Source: Plecoglossus altivelis
Taxonomy: Eukaryota > Chordata > Actinopteri > Osmeriformes > Plecoglossidae
Assembly (NCBI GenBank): GCA_036571765.1
Contig: BROE01000007.1
Location: 7,876,026-7,940,025 of the forward strand
Reading direction: 5' to 3'
Length of the DNA: 64,000 bases
Part shown: piece after piece, positions 51,013-61,055 of the stretch
Numbering within the stretch: position 1 is the first letter of the stretch
Layout of the letters: each line of letters begins with the position of its first letter
The notes under the pieces: model-generated
What the model was told of the DNA's origin: nothing
Database searches by the model: none
What the model saw: only the letters and a program-made list of their open reading frames with translations
Made by a program: the position numbers and the translations under genes

Positions 51013-52098
51013 GCACACACATTACCCAGAACTGTCCATTCAATGCTGAGGAGGCTTCTGCTAGACAATGGGGGAGAAAGGGGGGGAAACAGCAAGACAG
51101 AAAGAGGTCGGGAGAAGAGAGGACAGCGGAGGGGGTGAAGAAGAGAGGAGAGGAAAAGAAAAGAAAAAAGAGAGAGAGAGGGAGGAGGGAGGGAAGGGGA
51201 GGGATGGGAGGGAGGAGGGAGGGAGTCCACAAGAGAGATGGAGGGAGGAGAAATAGAGGGAGGAGAGAGATAAGAGAGGGAGGGAGGGAGGAAAGAGGGC
51301 TTAGCAAAGAGACGGGCAAAAGAAGGAGATCATTTCAAAAGGGCAATGATGGGATGATAGAGAGGGGAGAAGAGGGAAGGGGGAAATACCTGTTGCGTGA
51401 CATTAGAGAAGACAAGAGGACGGGAGAGGAGAGGAGGGGAGGGGAGGGTAGAGAAGAGGGGAGAGAGGAGGGGAGAGGAGAGAGGAGGGGAGAGAGGAGG
51501 AGAGAGGAGAGGAGGGGAGGGGAAGTTAGAGAGGAGGGGAGAGAGTAGGGGAGAGGACGGGAGGGTAGAGGAGAGAGGAGAGGAGAGGAGGGGAGGGGAG
51601 GGTAGAGGAGAGAGGAGAGGAAGGGAGAGGAGAGGAGGGGAGGGTAGAGGAGAGAGGAGAGGAAGGGAGAGGAGGGGAAAGCTCTGTGTGCTGTTGCTCA
51701 TCTCCTTTTTTTGTCTTATCTGTGAAAACAGCTGCTTAATCTACCCCAGGCAACAGTGTGTGTGGGTCTGAGTTTACCTGTGTGTGTGTGTGTGTCTGTG
51801 TAAGTGTGCATGTGTGTGTGTGTCTGTGTGTTGGGGGGCTCTCATCTCTGCCAACAATGTCAGTATACTAATAGGTGTGTAAATAAGACAGGATGATACT
51901 GTGCATGTGCCACCACTTACACACATGCACGCACACATGTGCATTTGTACACACACACGCACACATGCATGCACATCTGCACACACAAACACACACACAA
52001 GCATGCTCACGTGCATTACCACACACACACACAAAAAGAAGTAAAATTAAATGGGATATTGACAAGGACAGGGCTGCCTAGTAGCTTGATGAAATGCC

Positions 52099-52165
<67 letters not shown>

Positions 52166-54752
52166 GTGCAAGCACGCATGCATGCATGTGTATAGGGAAC
52201 CTGTGTGAGCGGATTCCTCCGTAGCTGTCCAGCTGTTTGTCTCTGCTGCCCTGCTCTCTCCACCCTCCCACACATACATACAAACACTCAGCCCTGCTCA
52301 AGGGTCCTGGACATCAGGAACACACTCATCTTTATGACTATGAACTAACCATGGAAAACTACTGACCATTTTCACCACCACCACACACACACACACACAC
52401 ACAACTGTTTTGGAATAATTATCCTGCAGTTATCAATATTTAATCAAATATAACGTTTGTCTAGCATTAATCTCCTCTAGACTATGAAAAGGGAAGTAAC
52501 ATCCAACCACACAACACTAACAAACATGAATGACCATCCAGGAACATGGTCTTTCTTTTGATGGAAATCAAGACAGACCCCCCCCCCTCCCCCCCCCCTC
52601 ATGTGATAATGGGTCCAGCAGAGCTGAGGGCTCTAGGCTAGGGGGATCCTGCTGAGCCCTGCTGGTTGCTGTCAGGGGAGGGGATTTTCCAAAGAGCATC
52701 AATAGGATACTGGCACTATGAGTGGTGTTTGTGCGCGTTGGTGCATCTGTGTGTATGGGTTCATGTGTGGGTGTGTTTGTGCATGTGCTTATTCAAATAT
52801 ATTCTGCGTGTATTCTTTCAATTAAACAACCCAAAGAGTCTTAGAATGCTGGAAGTAAAAACAACAACATCTACTGACACCAACCAACAAATAGGTGGCG
52901 TTTCCTGTGTTTGTGGACATGGTGTTCCACCTTCTTGGATCACTGATTCAAGAATGGCTAATAACCCCACTGTTTCCATGGTTCCCATTCAGAAGCAACC
53001 AGTGGGGGTAGGAGAGAGAGAGAGAGACAGAAATAGAATGACTGTGATGGAGAAATAGAATGAGACAGTGATAGAGAAATAGAATGACAATGTGATAGAG
53101 TGTGCAGTAGAGAGAGAAGCGTGAGAAACAGAGAGACGGAGGGGGAGTGATAGACAGAGCAGGGGAGTGAGAGAGCGAGGGGAGGGAAGAAAGAGAGAAA
53201 GACAGGGAGAAGTAGAAGTGAGAGAAAGGGAGAAGAAAGGAGAGAGTGAGGGACTGAGAGAGAAAGAAAGAGAGAGGGGGAGACAGGGAAGTATGACATA
53301 ACTAAACCCTTTTCTACTGGACTGAGAACCGAGGTGATAGTGAGGCGGCGAAGAAACAGGTTTGGTGATGAGAATCACACTGACTGAGTGTTCGAGATGG
53401 TGGGAGGGCGACTGACCCATGACCTCTGATCTTAATCCTCACCCCACCAGTTGAGACTGGCTGACACACACACACCTCAATCTCTCCAACACAATCATGC
53501 TTCAGTTCACCGCCACCTCCCTTTACTCTCTTCTCACTCAACGACCACACGCATGCATGAGTATATCGCTATACTTGGTTACACAGACAAACATAGGAAC
53601 AAATACAGGTATGAGGTGCTGGAAGACAGTAGAGTCCACTAGCTGACGATATCAGGAGAGAGAGAGCATCTTGAAGGGTGGGCAGAGGTGGGGAAAACAG
53701 ATTGAGCAGCAACAAAAAAAGAAAAGAAGAAAAGAATCTGTTGCAGTCACGACATGCTAGCTGCTCTAGGCTGTTGCTACTGTTGGTCCTTGTGTGCGTG
53801 CACAGACTGACATGTGCGTGCGTGTGTGCTCTATTCTCAAGACGATGCAAATTATGCAACTCAAATATCTCTGCACCCAAGTGTTAACCAAACAACATTG
53901 TTGTTCTCCCATTCTGGTAACAGATTGATTCTTAATATTAACCACCAAAATACTTTTAGAACTGTGAATATCTGAATCTTGATTTGCATCTGTTTGTCCT
54001 GCATGCATTATTTGTAACTGTAGATAAGTCTATTATAGTCTATTAAAATCATCAAATGTCAATGTAAATCCACCTGGCATCCATGACACAGTTCAGAGTT
54101 CACATTTCAAGTTGTCCGTGTGACAGTAGTGTGTGAGTGCTGCGACCCACGAGATAGACAGTTACCATGCAAACACATCACCAAGCATCAATCAATCAAT
54201 ATCTTTATTGTACATTGTACAAATTGGTTGCTGCCCTTCCTTTCCGGTGTATTAAATAAATAAAATAAGATTAAAACATAGCAAACTAAGATAAAAGTGT
54301 ACATAAATAGAAAAATGTAGCGCAAATATAAAAAATGTGTAACATAAATTGAAACAAATAAGCTAAGAATGTAAAAGGATAAGACTGTACATGAAGATAC
54401 ACGTAACTATCCATCACATCACTCTTGCATTGCTTCCTAAAACTGCAATTAAGGGTTACTAACCCTAACCCACAGTCTGTCCCAAAAGCCGTCCTATCGA
54501 TGGCTATAGTTTGTCTGTAGAGAGTATCTGCAGTACTACATGTCTACTTGTATGGGCATTGGGTTGCCCAGTCAGTGTTCATGCTAATGTGCCGTACATC
54601 CTAATAACCCCAATTTACAGACATGGCTTTATCTCATTTGCATCAGAACACACTCGCCCATGATGGCATTGAAAGTTGATTATGTGTGTGTGGGCGGGAC
54701 TGTTCACATGACTCTACCTCTTCCCGGTGACAGGAGACCAGCTTTGCCTGCC

Positions 54753-54792
<40 letters not shown>

Positions 54793-56084
54793 GGTACACA
54801 CATGCAAAATCTGCTAACCTTGCCATCTCAAAGGTTTCATTAACAGACACAGAAACAGAGTGTTTACAGTTGGTGGGTCGATCTTTAACCTGGCTCTGTT
54901 ATGCAAGCAGACAATCTCCCAGCTGGCTTGGAAACCTGAGGACAATACAAGTGCTCTGTTCTCCACAAAACCCTGGAAAGGCCAAGAGATTGACTGTGCT
55001 CTGGAATTCACACAACTGATCACACGAAAGTCTGGGTTTTGGAAGGATCATTTAAAGGTTTATGTAAATATATAGTTTATGTAACAGACACACAAACACA
55101 TACAACACGCACTGAAGTAAACGCATCACAAGAATATAATGATTTATGTAAGAGAATGCTACTTCAATCTGAGAGAGAGAGAGAGAGAGAGAGGTAGAGA
55201 GAGAGAGGCAGAGAGAGAGAGAGAGAGGCAGAGAGAGGCAGAGAGAGAGAGAGAGGCAGAGAGAGAGAGAGAGAGGCAGAGAGAGAGAGTGTGTTATTCA
55301 AAGCTTGGCCACTATGGGGTCAGAGAGTGGGACTGAGAGCAGCTACCAATAGCCCAATACACACACACACACACACACTAATCCGTACAAACAAACACAA
55401 GTACATCCATATACAAATCCTGACACACTCACACACAAATGTGTAACAGTTGTGAAATGGAGACTTGAGCCAAACTAGGAGACCTCTCCTTTCAGTACAC
55501 ACCCTATCCTAAACCTCCATGTCTGCCCCTATTTCCATAGCAACGCTGCCAGAAACCATCAGACTTTGTGGTTGCAGTGGGTCTCATTGTCTCCCACTGA
55601 TTGCAGCTGCTACTGCTGTAGAACATTGCACACTGTCACACAGATCATCCCCTACACCACACTTACATCCAAATTATACACCACACACTGTCTACCCACA
55701 ATTCATTACAGTGCACACACTACAACACACCAACTATATGTATCTATATGTGTGTGACCAGAGAGCTGGGGACCAGATCAGGCTGATTTGGGTCCATGTG
55801 TGGGTCAGATTTCTCAAGTGCATGCTTGGTGTGTCAAGCGAAGGGTGCTCTGTCACATGACAGTGAGACAGTAACTAAGGGGCTTGGGGAGTATCGATCT
55901 AAGTTCAGAAAACACAGAAGCATCACACACAAACACACAAACCCATACACACACACAATCCCATACACACACCACAATCCCAGACACACACACACCCACA
56001 AACACACAGCCTGACATGTCACATTCACGAGAAATGTGAAAACACTTTCATGACCTTTTTCCGTTGCCATATTTCTCTCCCTCC

Positions 56085-56131
<47 letters not shown>

Positions 56132-56170
56132 ACTCTCTCTCTTTCTCTCTCTCTCTTTCTCTCTCTCTCC

Positions 56171-56206
<36 letters not shown>

Positions 56207-57688
56207 ATTGTTCTCTCTTTGTCTCTCTCCATTGTTCTCTTATTTTTCACTCTCTCTCTACATTGTTCTCTCTTGGTCTCTCTGTATTGTTCTGTCATTG
56301 TTCTCTCATTGTCTCTCTCCATTGTTCTGTCATTGTTCTCTCTCGGTCTCTCTCCATTGTTCTCTCTTGGTCTCTCTCCATTGTTCTGTCATTGTTCTCT
56401 CTTGGTCTCTCTCCATTGTTCTGTCATTGTTCTCTCTCGGTCTCTCTCCATTGTTCTCTCATTGTTCTCTCTTGGTCTCTCTTCATTGTTCTGTCATTGT
56501 TCTCTCTCGGTCTCTCTCCATTGTTCACTCATTGTCTCTCTCTACTGTTCTCTCATTGTTCTCACATTGTCTCTCTCCATTGTTTTCTTATTCTTCTCTC
56601 ATTGTCTCTCTCCATTGTTCTGTCATTGTTCTGTCTTTGTCTCTCTCTATTGTTCTCTCATTGTCTCTCTCTATTGTTCTCTTATTCCTCTCTCTTTGTC
56701 TCTCTCCATTGTTCTGTCATCATTTTCTCCATTGTTTTTTCCTTCCTATACGTCTCTCTTCCATCTCCACCCCCCCCCCCCCCTCACCCACCCAATACCA
56801 CAGTGAGTCATGAGATTGTCACAAGGCACACACACACAAACACAATGACTGGTCAGACTAAACGTACAACCCCACCTGTCCAAGGACATAATGAACCTAG
56901 TTATAATAATGTAAATAGTCACCATGACGACAAAGGCCACAGAGCATGAAGGAGCTAAAGCATATATGGTCATTGCTGGATGCAGGGCAGAGTATTTCTC
57001 AGGGTTCACTGACATATCAGGAGGAAGAGGAGCACAGCACAGACAGGGACGACAGACAGAGAAATGCAAAACTAAAGTCGTTTCAGATTCTCCATCCCTG
57101 ATGTAGTTATGTGAATGTGCTGCCCTCTCTAATCTAATGAGGGCTGTGGCTGGGAATGGAGGAGATGACTGAAGTTATGAAGACTGCTGGCTGAGTGGAT
57201 AGTTGGCTCACAGCTTGTCTGACTGGCTGACTGACTGGCTGGTGGACTGACAGACTGGCTCCATGACTGACAGGCTGACTGCCTGCTGGCTGATTGCACG
57301 GACGGATAGCTGGCTGCTATGGCTGGCTGTATAACTGACTGTTATGCATGGCTGTATCTATGGCTGTATCTATGGCTGTATCTATGTCTGTATAACTGAC
57401 TGTTATGCATGGCTGTATGTGTGGCTGTATGTGTGGCTGTATGTATGGCTGTATGTATGGCTGTATGTGTGGCTGTATGTATGGATGCATGGCTGGCTGT
57501 TCTGACTGGCTGGCTATATGACTTGCTGTTTTGCAAGGCTGAATGCATGACTGACTGTTCTGACTGGCTGAATGGCAGAATGACAGCGAGATGAGCAACA
57601 CTTACTTTATTCTTGTGTCGTATCTGCCTGTGGCTCCAAGACTCTGCAGATGAGATAGATTAGACGGACAGAAAGAAAGTAAAGAAAA

Positions 57689-57729
<41 letters not shown>

Positions 57730-58321
57730 AAGACAGGGATATATTGAGACAATGAGCATCATGTATGCATGAGCATGTTCCAAGGACAGGCATGACCAGC
57801 ATCAATTCAAGGGAGGTTCAGGTCTCCATAAATGTCTTTGGTCCAGAGAACAGGCCTGCTCTACCAGCAGCCTGCTCTAGTGGGACAAAGTGACAGGGGT
57901 TACTTTGACCTGTCAGTAGAAGTACTCTGTGTTCTGAATTGGACTTATGGAGATATGTTAGGAAACATGTTAGGCAACCGAAAAGTTACCTGAGGACAGA
58001 GGAGAGGTGTGTGTGTGCGTCACTGTGTTTCTGCTCGTGTGTGTGTCGGTGTGTATGTGTATGTTTCCGATGTAGTGCTGTGTGATGTCGAGTTCTGCTC
58101 CTCACAGCTCTGCTCCTGTGTATTATAGTCCTGTCTGCTGATGTTCTTTATTCTATGGTGCCATTGAATAGTGTTCCACTTTGTTCTCCTATCATTTGCA
58201 GCCAGCAGTGGGTCTATGATCTCTGTGAAGAAAGATGCTGCTTCCTGTTGCTCCTTGATGAGACAATCACTCAACCAACTGGCAACAAACAGCAGCATGC
58301 TGTCTTGTCTCTGTGCACACA

Positions 58322-58353
<32 letters not shown>

Positions 58354-58642
58354 TACACACACACACCCACACACAGACACACACACACAAGCACACACCC
58401 AGAATGTCTGGAGTTTACATCAGAGAACAAGTCGGTTCAAACTCTTTCCTTCTAACTTCCTTCCTTCCTTTCAGCCTGATTCTGCTGTATTCCACCTTTC
58501 CTAAGGCTTTCCCTGATGCTCCACATCCCATCTCTTGTCTGACTGGCGCAAATGTCATTCTTGTAATATATGTTCCATACAAGAAAATGTTCCATTGCTC
58601 ATTGGAGTGTGATAGTGTCTATTTGGATGTTTCAGTGTGTTA

Positions 58643-58675
<33 letters not shown>

Positions 58676-60998
58676 TTGGTTTCAGAATGCAACAGAATGT
58701 GTGCCTGTGTGTGTGTGTGTGTATGTGTGTGTGCCTGTGTCAGTGTGTACGTGCAGGGTTGTGCAACAGGCATTCTAACAGGATCCGTCTGTTCACTAAC
58801 ACTGCATACAAGGGACCAGATCACTCTCTCTCACTCACTCACCCACCCACTCTCTCCACCAAGCTATTCTTTTTTTCTCTTTCTCTCCCTCCCTCCCTCC
58901 CTCCCCTCCTCTCTCAGGTACAGTTAAACAGATGGCAGCTTCAACAAACAGCTCCTGCTGCTCTGACATCCATCTGTCAGTCTGTCACTCACACCGACAC
59001 ACTGGGGGGGGGGGGGGGGGGAAACAAGTGGCCACTGCATTACTCAGCATGTTTTGTAATATATGTATTGTGCTTTGCCTCTCTGCGGTATCCTTGAACA
59101 GAAAGCGATGATGTACACATCTAAAGCCTTGGGTCCCAGACAAACGCCACTCCTCTATGTTCGTGTTTGGTGTGTAGATGTGAGGCTGAATGCTGATATT
59201 TGGAGAATGTCACCCTCGCTGACTGTTCTCACCTATGCCTGTCTGTTTCATCTAAGGGATGGCCAGGAAAGCGCGTGTACTTGTGCTCGTGTTTGTTCTT
59301 GCGCCAATGTGTTGATGAGTCTGTGCCTTTGTGCTCGTGTACTTTTGTCAGTGTGCGCCTGTGTGTGCTTGTGTGTTTTTGAGTGTGAGGTGAGCACATC
59401 TCTTCATTACCTGGTACCTGTTTGAGACAGTTCCCTAGGGGATGACCTCAAGCCCTGAGGGAGGCTCTCAACCACAGAGAGACCACTGTTTGTCTTATGT
59501 AAGAGCACACACACACAGTCACACACACAGACGCTTACACTCGCACACAGACAGTCTCTGTCACTCCGTGTGTTTCTGTGTGCCTGTCTTCTACACAGCA
59601 GGATATGGAAGCAACTACAGGCTGCGATCCTTCAAACTGCAAACAGTTAACAGCTACTAATTACATGTGGGTACTTTTTATAAATCATCACACACACACA
59701 CACATAGCGGCAGTTTGACGGAAGAGATGAACGGCCACAGACCAGAGCTCTGGGTATCTGAACTAAAATAACCTCCCTCCTTCTCTCTTCCACACAAACA
59801 CACACACACAGGTCCATGCAGTCGGTGAGTGATCAGACCTGTCCCAGACAGCCCCAGCCCTCCCCCTGCACTACTTCTCACTTCACCTCGCTAATTTGAA
59901 CAAGGCTTTATTTTGATATTTGTCAGTGGCTGAACTGTAGCGGCTTGTTAGGCCTCTCCCAGGGCTAATTAGGTCAGCAATGCTGGCATTCATGGCCCAG
60001 CAAGGAACCTGGAGACAGGGGAGGTAGAGCTGGCCCTCCTGGCAGCCAGACCCTGGCACCTCCAGAACCTGTGGCTGGACGGCTGGGGCCGAGGCTGGAC
60101 TGGGCGGGGCTGGGCTGGGCTGGGATGGGCTGGGCCAAGGCTGGGCTGAGGCTGTGTTGAGGCTGGGGCTGGGCCGGGCTAGGGACAGAAGGCAGGGGAA
60201 GGGATTGACTGGACTAGTAGATTGGACAGGACCTGGGCTCTGGGACTGGAGACTGGGTTGGATTCTGAGGTTCTGGGTTTGGAGATGGGGTTCAACACTG
60301 GCACCTGAAGATGGTGGCGGGGCAGGGCAGGGCTGGGCTGGGACTGTCAGTTATGTGAGTGAGGGCTGGAGGCTGGGGGCTGAACGCGAGGGTCTGGAGT
60401 TGAGTATAAAGACTGGAAGCTGGAGCCAAGGCTGAGGCTAGGGCAGAGATTGGGCAGAGGCCAGGGGCCGTCATTCCAACATTTACTTATCAATAGATGG
60501 TGTGTGAGACGCTGTTTAAGTGCGCTTGCGACAACTCATATCTCACATGGAGTCAGGAGGTAGGACGGCAGTCATCCTTTCTGGTCTGTGTTGTTTTTAG
60601 GGATTAGTCCTAATAAGATGGCAGCTTGAATTTATGTCTCTCATATTTCACTCATAGAGGCCCAGAGCAGCTTAACAGACAGAGGCTGGCTGGCCCACAC
60701 CAGTCGGGTGGCAACACGCTGGCTAACACACACTCCGTCTGTGCTTTTGCTCTGAATGAACACGTGCACACAAGCACCCACCCACACAGTAATATTGTAT
60801 TGGCGGGCTTGGTTGGTGGAGCTCTGGGTAATCAGAGCAGCCAGATGCGGCACATAATGAAGAAGAGAGGCAGAGAGATGTAGGGATATTCAAGAGACTT
60901 AGCTCCCAGTAGGAATCATTATCCAGCTGCTAATGAGCTTCAAGTGCTAAAAGGTACAAAGATACTGTGGCATGCGCGTGAGAGTGCGAGAGAGAGAC

Positions 60999-61055
<57 letters not shown>

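Larger units (their letters stand above)
50297..57605. other. Large ankfn1 intron, distal part, no exon seen
   Basis: This is the intron between the 38-nt exon (57606) and exon 49920. Besides the purine, GT and CTCTCC repeats and a possible interspersed repeat, I see no coding exon on either strand. A + stretch and a - frame at 50334-50570 look partly coding-like (no simple repeat, GC-rich) but have no recognisable domain or splice partner. Confidence 0.5.

Noticed and set aside
56050..56949. 299-codon Ser/Leu-rich frame
   Set aside because: Translation of CT and CTCTCCATTGTTCT repeats on both frames; not a membrane protein gene.
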